This document shows positions 1 to 9,843 of a stretch of 54,675 nucleotides of DNA, piece by piece. Position 1 is the stretch's first letter. The number at the start of each line of letters is the position of its first letter. Source of the stretch: Nanobdellota archaeon (lineage in GTDB: Archaea; Nanobdellota; Nanobdellia; Pacearchaeales; GW2011-AR1); the NCBI GenBank assembly GCA_018817405.1, contig JAHITZ010000025.1, forward strand, positions 1 through 54,675. Reading direction: 5' to 3'. The position numbers were made by a program, and so were the translations under genes. The notes below the pieces were generated by a model. It worked only from the letters and a program-made list of their open reading frames with translations. It had not been told where the DNA came from and ran no database searches.

Positions 1-141
1 AGGTCGTCAAGAATCGAAGATTCTTGAGCGCAGCCAAGAATTCTACTGTAAGGAATTCTTGGGGTCTTGAGCACAGTCAAGATTTGCATTTACTTTCTCA
101 CGAACTAAAGTAGGGAGTTTACGCAAAATGCAAATCTTGAT
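1..141. repeat. Multi-hairpin repeat element; nt 1-103 identical to the window's last 103 nt
   Basis: Consecutive inverted repeats: CAAGAATC/GATTCTTG (8-26), CCAAGAATTC/GAATTCTTGG (34-62), TCTTGA/TCAAGA (65-82), CAAGATTTGCATTT/AAATGCAAATCTTG (78-139). Confidence 0.9.
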
Positions 142-301
142 ATATTAAATTATTATTGATATAATTAATTAGTTATCTTGAGAGATTATTTTGATGTAAC
201 TCTTTTGGAAATATGGACAAAAATATAATCAGAAAAAAATTAATTGGGGATGGAGCAAAACATCCCCCAATATTTAAAAACCTCAATTCACTTATTAAAA
301 A

Positions 302-1012
302 ATGTTAAAAGGGAGAATTGCAATTGTAACAGGCGGGACAAAAGGCATTGGAAAAGGGATTGCAGACGCTCTAGCAAAAGACCATGCTAAAGTTGTTGTC
401 TGCTCGAGACATAAAGAAAAAACAAAGCATTATTTTATCAAATGCGATGCTTCAAATTTTAGAGAAACACAAAATCTTGTAAGGGAAACTATAAAAAAAT
501 TCAAGAAAATAGACATCCTCGTTAATAATGCTGGAATTTATCCATTCAAAAATCTCTTAGAGATGAGCGAAGCAGATTGGGACAAACTTATCGCAATTGA
601 CCTAAAAAGTGTATTCAACTGCACAAAAGCAGTTTTGCCTTTCATGGCAAAACAAAAGTATGGGAAAATCGTAAACATAACATCTATTGCCGGCCATGAA
701 GTTGGTTTTCCAGGGTTAACTCATTACTGCGCTGCAAAGGCAGGTATTGTTGGTTTTACAAAAGCAGCAGCATTGGAACTTGCCCAGTACAAAATAAATG
801 TGAATGCAGTTGCTCCCGGAGTAATTCTCACACCCGGAGTAAAAGAAGGAACAAGCAAAGAACAAATTGACACTTTAATCAGGACGATACCAGAAAAGAG
901 AGCGGGTAAACCAGCAGACATTGCAGCAACAGTTGTTTTTCTTACTTCTGATTTATCTGAATACATTACAGGTCAGACAATTGTTGTTGACGGCGGTTTT
1001 ACAAACCAATAG
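302..1012 (+). CDS. SDR family oxidoreductase (FabG-like)
   Basis: TGGTKGIGKGIA nucleotide-binding motif, NNAG, YCAAK catalytic motif. Confidence 0.93.
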   Translation: MLKGRIAIVTGGTKGIGKGIADALAKDHAKVVVCSRHKEKTKHYFIKCDASNFRETQNLVRETIKKFKKIDILVNNAGIYPFKNLLEMSEADWDKLIAIDLKSVFNCTKAVLPFMAKQKYGKIVNITSIAGHEVGFPGLTHYCAAKAGIVGFTKAAALELAQYKINVNAVAPGVILTPGVKEGTSKEQIDTLIRTIPEKRAGKPADIAATVVFLTSDLSEYITGQTIVVDGGFTNQ

Positions 1013-1146
1013 ACCAAAAGTAAAAAAGTTGCAAGGGGTTTTAAACCCAGAAATGAACCAACTAGCTAATCAGATGTTTGTAGTGTTTAAAAAACGTATT
1101 CTTGCTTGGTAGAAACCTTTTTTAAATCTACTTTCTTTTAACCAAT

Positions 1147-1782
1147 ATGCTGCTAATAAACTTCAAAAACTACATCACTGGAAAAAAAGCTCTGAAGCTA
1201 GCAAGGAAAATTCAAAAATATCTTCCAAAGGCAATTGTCTGTCTCTCTGATTTAGAAATAGAAACAATCTCCCAACAAACAGACCTAAAGGTCTACGCCC
1301 AACACGTTGACTATTTTAAAACAGACAGAGCAACTGGGTTTTCAACCCCTGAAAACATAAAACAAGCAGGTGCTGTTGGCTCTCTGCTGAACCATGCAGA
1401 GCACAGGTTAATGCCTGAAACAATTGAAAAAACTGTGAAAAGAGCTAAACAAGCTGGATTAAAAATAGTCTTATGCACAGACAGTGTAAAACAAGCAAGA
1501 AATTTTATAAAACTCTACCCAGACGCTATTGCATTTGAAGACAAAAAACTAATCGCAACAAAAAAGTCAATCACTCAATACAAACCAAATCAAATAAAAA
1601 AATTTGTCTCTCTTTTAAAAAAAACAAAAATCCTGCCTCTTTGCGGAGCAGGCATCCACTCTGCAGAAGATGTCGCATCTGCTTACAAGTTAGGCTGTAA
1701 GGGTGTCTTGATTGCAAGTGCAATTGCAAACAACAAAAAGCCAATGGGGTTGTTGAAGGAGTTGGCTAAAATTAAATTTTAG
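1147..1782 (+). CDS. tpiA: Triosephosphate isomerase, archaeal type
   Basis: NFKNY, LLNHAEHR, GAGIHSAEDVASAYKLGCKGVLIASAI. Confidence 0.9.
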   Translation: MLLINFKNYITGKKALKLARKIQKYLPKAIVCLSDLEIETISQQTDLKVYAQHVDYFKTDRATGFSTPENIKQAGAVGSLLNHAEHRLMPETIEKTVKRAKQAGLKIVLCTDSVKQARNFIKLYPDAIAFEDKKLIATKKSITQYKPNQIKKFVSLLKKTKILPLCGAGIHSAEDVASAYKLGCKGVLIASAIANNKKPMGLLKELAKIKF

Positions 1783-1808
1783 GTAATAACCAAGCATCAT
1801 CCCAACCC

Positions 1809-2636
1809 CTAACGTTCTCTAACCAGTAGCGATGCCCCTATAAGTCCAGCATCATCCCCAAACCGCGCCTTAACAATCTTCGGCTTCGGATTCAATTTAT
1901 ATAACTTATCGAAAGTCGCACGCATCTTAGGATAAATATACTTCACTCTAGAAAACCCCCCACCAATAATCAACAACTCAGGGTCAAAAATATAAGCCAG
2001 ATTAGAAAGCCCAATCCCTAAATATCTACCAACTTCATCATAAACTTTCTTAGCCCTTTTATCTCCCTTATCTGCCCGATGCTCCAACTCCAAACTATTA
2101 ACCTTCAAACCATTCTTCCTAGCCAAAAACACAGAACCATCACCAGAAGCAATATCCTCCCACCTATACTTCTCACCATCAACTCTCATACTCCCAGGCT
2201 CAATGGCCCCACCACCTCCACGATACAACTTCCCATCAAGTATCGCCCCCCCACCAATCCCACTCCCCAAAGTCAATAAAACAAAATTCTTCTTTCCCTT
2301 CCCAGCCCCATAATACAACTCTGCCAAAGCCGCGCAATTCGCATCATTCTCAACAAAAACCTTTGTCTTAAACTTTTTCTTCAAAACATCAAACAAATGC
2401 ACTCCATCCATATCATTGTTCAAAGAATTTACAATCTTCCCATCTCTCAAAAAACCCGCAGTCGAAACACAAATCGCGTCAACCTTTCCATAACCCTCAA
2501 CACACTCAAAAATCTTCTTTATTGTCTCTTTCTGTTTATGCGGCGTCTTAACTTTCCGATAATCTTTCAACTTCACTCCTTGAACTATCGCCGACCGAAT
2601 GTTCGTCCCACCAATATCTAACGCAAGTATTTTCAT
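1809..2636 (-). CDS. ROK family sugar kinase (glucokinase-like)
   Basis: ALDIGGTNIRSAIV, VENDANCAALAE, LTLGSGIGGG. Confidence 0.88.
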   Translation of the reverse strand: MKILALDIGGTNIRSAIVQGVKLKDYRKVKTPHKQKETIKKIFECVEGYGKVDAICVSTAGFLRDGKIVNSLNNDMDGVHLFDVLKKKFKTKVFVENDANCAALAELYYGAGKGKKNFVLLTLGSGIGGGAILDGKLYRGGGGAIEPGSMRVDGEKYRWEDIASGDGSVFLARKNGLKVNSLELEHRADKGDKRAKKVYDEVGRYLGIGLSNLAYIFDPELLIIGGGFSRVKYIYPKMRATFDKLYKLNPKPKIVKARFGDDAGLIGASLLVRER

Positions 2637-2682
2637 GTTGACCTCTTTTGTGATTTAACAAACATCTCAAGGTATAAAAGTC

Positions 2683-3400
2683 TTATCTCTCCAGAGGAAT
2701 AATCCCGTCCTCAAGTTTCACAGAGTTCTTCCAAAAATAAGGCCTTAGGTTTTCCTTTGCATCAATCAACCCATCAACCCATTGCAACTCAACAACCTCA
2801 TAATGTCCACTCACAAGCCCCCTCTTCTCAGCATAATACTCCATAAGTTCACCAACACTGACAAACTCAACAGGAATCGGATTTGCTCGCTCGCTCAAAC
2901 CATACAGCCCATCTTTCTCAAGCAAATGAACCGCATGATCAAACTGCCTCTCTTTCTTCTCACCACCCTCATCATATTCCTGAAGCGCATGTATGTACAT
3001 CATCTTGGCAGGATAACCACGTTTGTACCCACACACAATAGAACATATGGCCCAGTTATCACAATCTCCCCCACCCTTCTTCCTAGTATATTCAAACGAC
3101 CTCCAATCATCAAATTTCAACTCAGGACTATCTGGAATATCCCTCCAAAAACTATTCAAATAAGCTAATTTCTCCTCTAATGTTTAATCTCCTCCAATTA
3201 TTTCCCTCGCTTCAACAGAATTTGTTGTTTGCGGCTCTGGAATCTCCAGCATCGGTGGCAATGATCTCGCCTCATTACACAAAACTGCAGGCAGCTCACG
3301 CGGCGGCGGAGACGACAACACCCTGCCCTGAAAAGCACCACATCCTGCACTAAACAAAACACCAACAAGCCCACTCAATAAATATCAAACCTTTTTTCAT
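2683..3400 (-). pseudogene. Broken lipoprotein with transglutaminase-like domain
   Basis: ORFs 2683..3159 (GGGDCDNWAI / FDHAVHLLEKDG Cys-His motifs) and 3184..3378 (LFSAGC lipobox) share a frame and are split by one TAA (IIGGD*TLEEKLAYLNSFW). The signal start MKKGLIF at 3400 is one nt out of frame. Confidence 0.65.
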
Positions 3401-3437
3401 CCAACTCAACCAATACCAACATTTTTAATTATTTTCC

Positions 3438-3720
3438 TTATTTCTCAGCTTCCTCCCAAACATCCTCAAACAACTTCCTAAAATTATCTGCAACCTTCTT
3501 ATTTTCAATCACAATCGCCACCTGCCCAGTTTCCTGAATAATCGTCATCACAACTCTTATGCCATAAATAATAATCCCCATAGGAAAACCATACTTGAAA
3601 AACCTAATCTCCTGCAGCTTTTGTTTCTCCACCCAACTACCCCCTTTAAACTTCGGGTCAACAATCGCCTTCCTCTTAATCTTCTCCTTCAACCGTCTCT
3701 TGTAAAATCTAGGAAGAAAA
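3438..3720 (-). pseudogene. Truncated C-terminal fragment of a TrmB-like regulator
   Basis: GQVAIVIENKKVADNFRKLFEDVWEEAE resembles TrmB C-termini; no N-terminal HTH; the upstream part of the ORF is antisense to a zinc-ribbon gene. Confidence 0.4.
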
Positions 3721-4273
3721 TACTGCACAAACGAAAAATGCGAAATTGAAGTTCCTAGAGACAACGCTAGGTATTGCCCACAATGCGGGGATGAAGGCCT
3801 TAATGACCGCAGACCCATTCACCTAAATGAATTTCTAGACAGCGATAAAGATGTAAGAAAATTCTTGGGATATTACGAGTTCACTAACGGGGACGAAAAA
3901 CTAGACCCAGAGGATGCATTTAATGTTTTAAATACATTAAGAATCACTAATAGAACTCCAAAATCAGAAAGCATGGCAGGTAGATGCTTGCAATAAATAT
4001 TTACTAGAAAACGCTAATTCGTGCAGCAACTACCGCGGATCTTTTGATCAATATTTGGGTTCCTTTGCAAGTTACTTGTCTTTCGAACAAGTTGAAAGAA
4101 TCGCAGAATCTACTCTCGGAGAAATGATAGACAATGGGCACAAAAAAGCTGTTGGGTCTGCAGGTAAATGGTATGGGGCATACAAGAAAAAGAATAAACC
4201 AGGGAAAAATAAACCAGAGGTCAAAAAGGAAAGGAGAAGTTTATTTTCAAGGGTTTTCGGGAGAGGTAAATAA
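3706..4273 (+). pseudogene. Zinc-ribbon protein gene, frameshifted near 3973
   Basis: Frame 1: GRKYCTNEKCEIEVPRDNARYCPQCGDEGL...NRTPKSES; frame 2: WQVDACNKYLLENANSCSNYRGSFDQYLGSFASYLS...; no ATG start visible. Confidence 0.55.
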
Positions 4274-4274
4274 A

Positions 4275-4589
4275 ATGATGGGCAAACCTACCAAATTCAT
4301 GCTCTGCTACATAGCAGGATCTATCATCGGTCTTGGGGCAAGAGCTTGCACAAACATTTCGCAAAAAGCAGCTAGAAATGATTATGCTCCCTCAGAAGTC
4401 ATCCGAGAAGATTATAATAAAGATGGAAGGACAGATCTGCTGATTAGATCAGCAAACGGGTTCCATGAAGAAATCTTTTACGATTTTGAAGGAGAATATA
4501 AGACAACTAGACAGATAGAAGAAACCATGAGAGAAAGAGCTGCTGAAAGAGCTGCTAATTATGTTGAGAAAGCAAGAGGTAATGGGTGA
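4275..4589 (+). CDS. Small secreted/membrane protein with DYNKDGRTDLLI motif
   Basis: Starts MMGKPTKFMLCYIAGSIIGLG; EF-hand/FG-GAP-like DYNKDGRTDLLI. Confidence 0.55.
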   Translation: MMGKPTKFMLCYIAGSIIGLGARACTNISQKAARNDYAPSEVIREDYNKDGRTDLLIRSANGFHEEIFYDFEGEYKTTRQIEETMRERAAERAANYVEKARGNG

Positions 4590-4590
4590 A

Positions 4591-5109
4591 ATGAAATTTC
4601 CAAAAATAACATTCCCAAGAGTCGCAACCGGTTTGTTAGCAGCAGCAATGATAAACATGGCGTGAACTTTTACAACGCTGTGGCTTCGCACCCAAAAACT
4701 CCCGAAATCCCAAAAGCAGTAGTTGAACGCAACACACTTGACAATTACATAGCCAACTCAAGAGGTCTGTTAAATTATAGCGAATCTAATAAACTAGAAT
4801 TAGTGAATCAAATCGACAGCGCAGAAAGGAGACGCGACAAAATAACAAGTCGTCCAGACTGTATTAGATACGAAGAACAATTAACCGCCTACAATAACGA
4901 AATGAAAAAATTAGACAGAAGACTCGGATGGACAGCTATTTCTAGTCTTGGGTGCAGTTTGCTTATGGGGCTTTTCATTAGCAGGGGCCTTACCAAACGG
5001 AAACAGAAACTCTGGCACTCCAACTCAAGAAAGATCATTAGATGAAAGACTCGCAAGACTAGGAGAACTAGACAAGCGAATGGAAAAATATTCCCAGCCT
5101 CAAGAATAA
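4591..5109 (+). pseudogene. Membrane protein gene with at least two frameshifts
   Basis: MKFPKITFPRVATGLLAAAMINMA* in frame 1, body VNFYNAVASHPKTPEIP...RRLGWTAISSLG in frame 0, tail GAVCLWGFSLAGALPNGN...RMEKYSQPQE* in another frame. Confidence 0.5.
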
Positions 5110-5162
5110 ACCGCAACCTTAATAAATCTATCTCCACTAATATCTTAATAAAAAGAGGCACA

Positions 5163-6161
5163 ATGAAAATAGCAATAAACGGCTTCGGCCGCATCGGAAG
5201 AGCAATTTTTAAAATAGCCCTAGAAAAAGGAATCAATGTCTCAGCCATAAATCATCCACGTGGTCCAGAAGATGCAGCCTACATTCTAAAATACGATTCT
5301 GTTTACGGCCGCTACCCAAAAACAATCAAACCCCTAAAAAACGCAATCCAAGTAGGCAACAAAAAAATAAAAGTCCTCCAGGAGCGAGATCCTTCTAAAC
5401 TTCCTTGGAAAAAATTAAGCATTGACATTGTTGTCGAAGCAACAGGCGCATTCAGAGATCGCGCAGGAGCGAGCAAACACCTTGACGCAGGAGCAAAAAA
5501 AGTAATCATCACAGCTCCGATGAAAGGCGGCAAGCCAGATCTAACTCTTGTCCCAGGAGTAAATCAACACCTTCTAAAAAAAACAGACCAAATAATTTCC
5601 GTGGCGAGTTGCACAACAAATTGCCTAGCTCCCTTAGTAAAGGTTCTAAACGACGCATATGGAATTGAATCAGCTTTAATGACAACAATCCATGCCTACA
5701 CTTCAAGCCAAAACTTAGTTGATGGCAGTGCAAGAAAACCAACAAGGGGAAGAGCTGCAGCCTTAAACATCATTCCAACAACAACCGGCGCATCTGATGC
5801 AGTCATCGAAGCCATTCCAGAGCTAAAAGGAAAAATCAAAGGCATGGCAATGCGCGTCCCAGTTGCCTGCGGCTCAATAACAGACCTAGTAGCTCATGTA
5901 AAGAAAAACACAACACCAGATCAAGTCAACAAGCTATTCAAAAAAGCCTCCCAGACCTCAATGAAAGGAATTATCCTTTACAACACAGAACCTCTTGTCT
6001 CAAGCGACATAATCGGCTCTGACTGCAGCGCAATCTTCAACGCCAACGAAACCCAAGTCATCAACAAAACAGTCAAAGTCCTGGCCTGGTATGACAATGA
6101 ATGGGGTTATTCTCATCGTGTTGTAGATGTTATTAAGATGTTGAGTAAGTGGGCAAAATAA
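5163..6161 (+). CDS. gapA: Glyceraldehyde-3-phosphate dehydrogenase, bacterial GapA-like
   Basis: INGFGRIGR, ASCTTNCLAP, WYDNEWGYS. Confidence 0.96.
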   Translation: MKIAINGFGRIGRAIFKIALEKGINVSAINHPRGPEDAAYILKYDSVYGRYPKTIKPLKNAIQVGNKKIKVLQERDPSKLPWKKLSIDIVVEATGAFRDRAGASKHLDAGAKKVIITAPMKGGKPDLTLVPGVNQHLLKKTDQIISVASCTTNCLAPLVKVLNDAYGIESALMTTIHAYTSSQNLVDGSARKPTRGRAAALNIIPTTTGASDAVIEAIPELKGKIKGMAMRVPVACGSITDLVAHVKKNTTPDQVNKLFKKASQTSMKGIILYNTEPLVSSDIIGSDCSAIFNANETQVINKTVKVLAWYDNEWGYSHRVVDVIKMLSKWAK

Positions 6162-6698
6162 CTACCTAACACCTGCAGGCAATCTTCTTCCTTCCAATTC
6201 ACGCAGCCTATCAACAACAGTGTCTTTTATTCTGTCTCCATATCTCTGCTCTATCTCCCTAACTTTCTCAGGCCTAGTTGTAATAGAAATCCAATGCCCT
6301 GACTTATCAAGCAGTAGCCTTCCTGACTCAATCTCCCCATCAATAACATTCCCTACATCCCTCTTATTAAAATGACCATGTGCTGCAATCCTAGATTCTA
6401 TCACTGCAGTCTGCTCTGTCTTGTGCCCGTAGGCATCATGAGCCCCCAAGGTTTCATAAACTCTAGCAGCAATCTCACCATAATATCTGTTATGGTGAGC
6501 CCGAGCCATCAAAATCGCAATCCCTGCAAACAACAAGAGCGCTCCCAAAATCGAACCAACCTCCCCACCCTCCCCTTCAACAACTGCAAATCCTGTTATC
6601 CCAGAAAAATAATTAAGCAACAACACAGCCCCAAGCACAACAAACAAAACACCCAAAACCCCAAAAGACCTCTTTCTAATCATGCCCCCTATAAACAA
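6162..6698 (-). CDS. Hypothetical membrane protein
   Basis: Two hydrophobic N-terminal segments, soluble C-terminal part. Confidence 0.6.
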   Translation of the reverse strand: MFIGGMIRKRSFGVLGVLFVVLGAVLLLNYFSGITGFAVVEGEGGEVGSILGALLLFAGIAILMARAHHNRYYGEIAARVYETLGAHDAYGHKTEQTAVIESRIAAHGHFNKRDVGNVIDGEIESGRLLLDKSGHWISITTRPEKVREIEQRYGDRIKDTVVDRLRELEGRRLPAGVR

Positions 6699-6786
6699 AA
6701 CAGATTATTAAATTTAACCCACCATTTTGAATATCCAAAAAATCTAAAAACCCTGTTAACAACTATCTGAAATGGCAAGAGAATAA

Positions 6787-6906
6787 TTACTCAGTTTCGT
6801 CAGGAAGGATTTTGCGACGTTCTAAATCAAGATTGTCTTCTTCATTTTCTTGCTCGAATTTCATCAAACCTTCATGCGGCCATTCCATGGAATCATCTTG
6901 CGGCAT
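6787..6906 (-). CDS. Small acidic protein, 39 aa
   Basis: MPQDDSMEWPHEGLMKFEQENEEDNLDLERRKILPDETE; below ORF-track size cutoff. Confidence 0.4.
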   Translation of the reverse strand: MPQDDSMEWPHEGLMKFEQENEEDNLDLERRKILPDETE

Positions 6907-6964
6907 GGTTTTTTAAACCTTCAGAACTATATAAACTTGTGTTGAATAAAAGAGTGACATCAAA

Positions 6965-8764
6965 ATGACTGACAGAGAATTATACAAAAAAGTAAACTTC
7001 AAGGAAAACCTTAAAAAGTACTGGAAGATCGCAAGACCATATAAATGGTTTTTCGTAGCCCTAATTTTCCTTGCCACCACTTATGAAGTATTAAGCTTAG
7101 GAGAAAAATACCTTTTCAAAGCAATCCTTGACAACGGCGCAGAATTCCTAGCTGGAACGCTAGAAAGAACAGCATTTGTAAACATCTTACTAATAGTCGC
7201 CGGTGTTTACCTAGGACTTTTACTCTTCAAGCTATTAGATCACTGGTTCAGAATTGGACTAACAAACATCCTAGAATCCAAGATGATCTTTGACTTAAAG
7301 AAAAAGTTCTTTGACCACATAGTTAAACTCTCACATAGCTTCCACACAACTCACAAAACCGGATCTTTAATATCTAGATTAAATCGCGGATCTAATGCGC
7401 TAGAAAGACTAACAGATTTCATAATATTCAGCGTAGCCCCAGTAATACTTCAGATAGTCATTGTATCTATCTCCTTATTTACCTTGGACTGGACCTCTGC
7501 AGTCTTGCTATTGATCACCTCAGCAGCTTTCATCTCATACGGCTTCATCATAGCTAAAATACAAAAACAAGCACACATCGAAGCTAACAACGCAGAAGAT
7601 AGGGAAAAAGGAAACATCGCAGACGTCTTAACTAATATAGACTCAATAAAATACTACGGAAAAGAAAAACTAATACAAAACCGCTACGCAAAAATAGCAG
7701 AAAAGACAAGAATCACAAGACTAAGATTCTGGAATTACGGAAAAATGTTCTCAGTAGGCATCAGCTTAATTGTCGGAATCGGAACTTTCTTCATCTTCTA
7801 TTTCCCACTCCTGAGATTTCTAGACGGAGAAATAACAATCGGAACTCTTGCATTCATCTACTCAGTCTACATCGGAATCATCGGCCCATTATGGGGCTTT
7901 GTCCATTCAATCAGAGGATTTTACATTTCACTAGGTGACTTCGACGCTTTATTTAAATACGATGAAATAAAAAATGATATAAGAGACAAAGAAAAAGCTC
8001 AAAAATTAAAAGTCAAACAAGGAAAAATAGAATTCAAAAACGTCACGTTCGATTACTACAGAAAAGCCAAAAACAAAACAGTCCACAACCTGAACCTAGA
8101 AATAAAACCAGGTGAAAGAGTTGCATTAGTAGGCCACTCAGGCAGCGGCAAAACAACACTTGTAAAATTACTCTACCGCCTTTACGAAGTAGACAAAGGA
8201 AAAATCCTCATTGACGGAAAAAACATTAGGGAGTTCAAGCAAGAATCTCTAAGAGGAGAATTAAGCATAGTACCACAAGAATGCATTCTCTTTGATGACA
8301 CAATTTACAACAACATTCTATTCTCCAAACCTTCCGCCATGAGAGAGGAAGTCACGAAGGCCATAAAGTCAGCACAATTAGACAAATTCATAAAAAATCT
8401 ACCAAAAAAAGAAAACACAATTGTTGGCGAGAGAGGTGTCAAACTTTCAGGTGGAGAAAAACAAAGAGTTTCCATAGCAAGAGCAATTCTAGCAAATAAG
8501 AAGATACTCGTCCTAGACGAAGCCACATCTTCTCTCGACAGTAAAACAGAATGGGAAATTCAACGCGCTTTGAAAAATCTAATGCAAAATCGCACATCCA
8601 TAATAATCGCGCACAGACTTTCCACAATAATGCACGCAGATAAAATCGTAGTCATGGATAAAGGCAGGATTGCACAGCTCGGCAAGCACCGCGACCTCAT
8701 AGAAGAAAAAGGCGTTTACCGCGAACTCTGGAATTTGCAAAAGGGAGGGTATTTGGGAGAATGA
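6965..8764 (+). CDS. ABC transporter permease/ATPase fusion, ATM1/ABCB-like exporter
   Basis: Walker A GHSGSGKTT, signature LSGGEKQR, Walker B ILVLDEATSSLD; FHTTHKTGSLISRLNRGSNALERL typical of ATM1-type TMDs. Confidence 0.93.
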   Translation: MTDRELYKKVNFKENLKKYWKIARPYKWFFVALIFLATTYEVLSLGEKYLFKAILDNGAEFLAGTLERTAFVNILLIVAGVYLGLLLFKLLDHWFRIGLTNILESKMIFDLKKKFFDHIVKLSHSFHTTHKTGSLISRLNRGSNALERLTDFIIFSVAPVILQIVIVSISLFTLDWTSAVLLLITSAAFISYGFIIAKIQKQAHIEANNAEDREKGNIADVLTNIDSIKYYGKEKLIQNRYAKIAEKTRITRLRFWNYGKMFSVGISLIVGIGTFFIFYFPLLRFLDGEITIGTLAFIYSVYIGIIGPLWGFVHSIRGFYISLGDFDALFKYDEIKNDIRDKEKAQKLKVKQGKIEFKNVTFDYYRKAKNKTVHNLNLEIKPGERVALVGHSGSGKTTLVKLLYRLYEVDKGKILIDGKNIREFKQESLRGELSIVPQECILFDDTIYNNILFSKPSAMREEVTKAIKSAQLDKFIKNLPKKENTIVGERGVKLSGGEKQRVSIARAILANKKILVLDEATSSLDSKTEWEIQRALKNLMQNRTSIIIAHRLSTIMHADKIVVMDKGRIAQLGKHRDLIEEKGVYRELWNLQKGGYLGE

Positions 8765-8821
8765 AAACACAAAAGCTATAAAACCCTTTCTTCCTTTAAA
8801 GAAATAGAAAAAGAGGCTGAA

Positions 8822-9349
8822 ATGAAAATCAAAAACTTAAAGCCAAATGAAATTCTCACAACGAAAGATTTTCCAGTTCACAACCCCCACATATTAAAGA
8901 TTTATTTTAGCATTTGCAAAAAAGGTCATAAGAACATTCTTCCTCCAACTCCAGTTATTCCCCTATCAATCGGGCAGCCGCTATTAGATAACAAATCAAA
9001 GAAGGCTAAGGAATATAACGATAGAATAAAAACATTCATCAAAAAGAAGAAGGTGAAATACCTAATGCTTGATGGAAGTCATAAAACAACCGCTCTAGCC
9101 TTAAACCACAATAAGATAAATTCCGTCATTTTTGAGAAAGATGCAGATATTAAGGAGTTCGCCGATTTAGTTCACACAGGAGAAGTTTTTAGTTTATCAA
9201 CAAAGGAAACAATTAGAGATTCATTGCTAGAGATGGCGAATCATTTTAAAGATGCAAAATTTTTTGAATCCATAGAAGATAAAACAAAAAGGATGGTTAA
9301 AGAAAATGTCATACCCCTATACATGATCAAGCACTATAAAAGAAAATGA
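8822..9349 (+). CDS. ParB/sulfiredoxin-like domain protein
   Basis: LDGSHKTTALAL motif. Confidence 0.5.
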   Translation: MKIKNLKPNEILTTKDFPVHNPHILKIYFSICKKGHKNILPPTPVIPLSIGQPLLDNKSKKAKEYNDRIKTFIKKKKVKYLMLDGSHKTTALALNHNKINSVIFEKDADIKEFADLVHTGEVFSLSTKETIRDSLLEMANHFKDAKFFESIEDKTKRMVKENVIPLYMIKHYKRK

Positions 9350-9843
9350 ACCTAAAACTAAGAAACCCAACTGAAAAAGACCTACCTCAGTTACACAAAC
9401 AAATAAACGACAAAGAAATCCACAAAAACATCCCGGAGATACCTTATCCATGCTCACTAAAAATTACCAAGAATATCCTTAAGGACATGATAAAAGAAAA
9501 TAAAGAGGGTAAGAAGAAAAATTTTATTATCAAAATTAATGGGAATATCGCAGGAGCTGCAGGCTTAACCAAACTTTCCAAAAAGCACAAAGCAGAAGTT
9601 TGGCTTTGGATTGGAAAGGATTATCGGGGGAAAGGCGTTGGAAGGAAAGTTTTAAAATTTGTTACTAAATTAGGTTTTGAGAAATTAAAATTAAAAAGGA
9701 TTTACGGCACATTACTCGCAAGCAACCGAGCATCTGAGAATCTGTTAAAGAAGTGCGAATACAAAAAAGAGGGCACTTTGAAAAAAAATGTGAAGATAAA
9801 AAATAAATTTGTTGATGAACTTATTTATGCAATAATAAAATGA
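9346..9843 (+). CDS. GNAT N-acetyltransferase (RimJ/RimL-like)
   Basis: WIGKDYRGKGVGRKVLKF, ASNRASENLLKKCEYKKEG. Confidence 0.88.
   Translation: MNLKLRNPTEKDLPQLHKQINDKEIHKNIPEIPYPCSLKITKNILKDMIKENKEGKKKNFIIKINGNIAGAAGLTKLSKKHKAEVWLWIGKDYRGKGVGRKVLKFVTKLGFEKLKLKRIYGTLLASNRASENLLKKCEYKKEGTLKKNVKIKNKFVDELIYAIIK

Noticed and set aside
2683-3400. Stop-codon recoding in the transglutaminase gene
   Set aside because: Neighbouring genes are broken too, and other intact genes use TAA as a normal stop, so pseudogenisation is simpler.
3721-3818. N-terminal part of ORF 3438..3818 (-)
   Set aside because: It is antisense to a convincing zinc-ribbon sequence (YCTNEKCEIEVPRDNARYCPQCG) on the plus strand.
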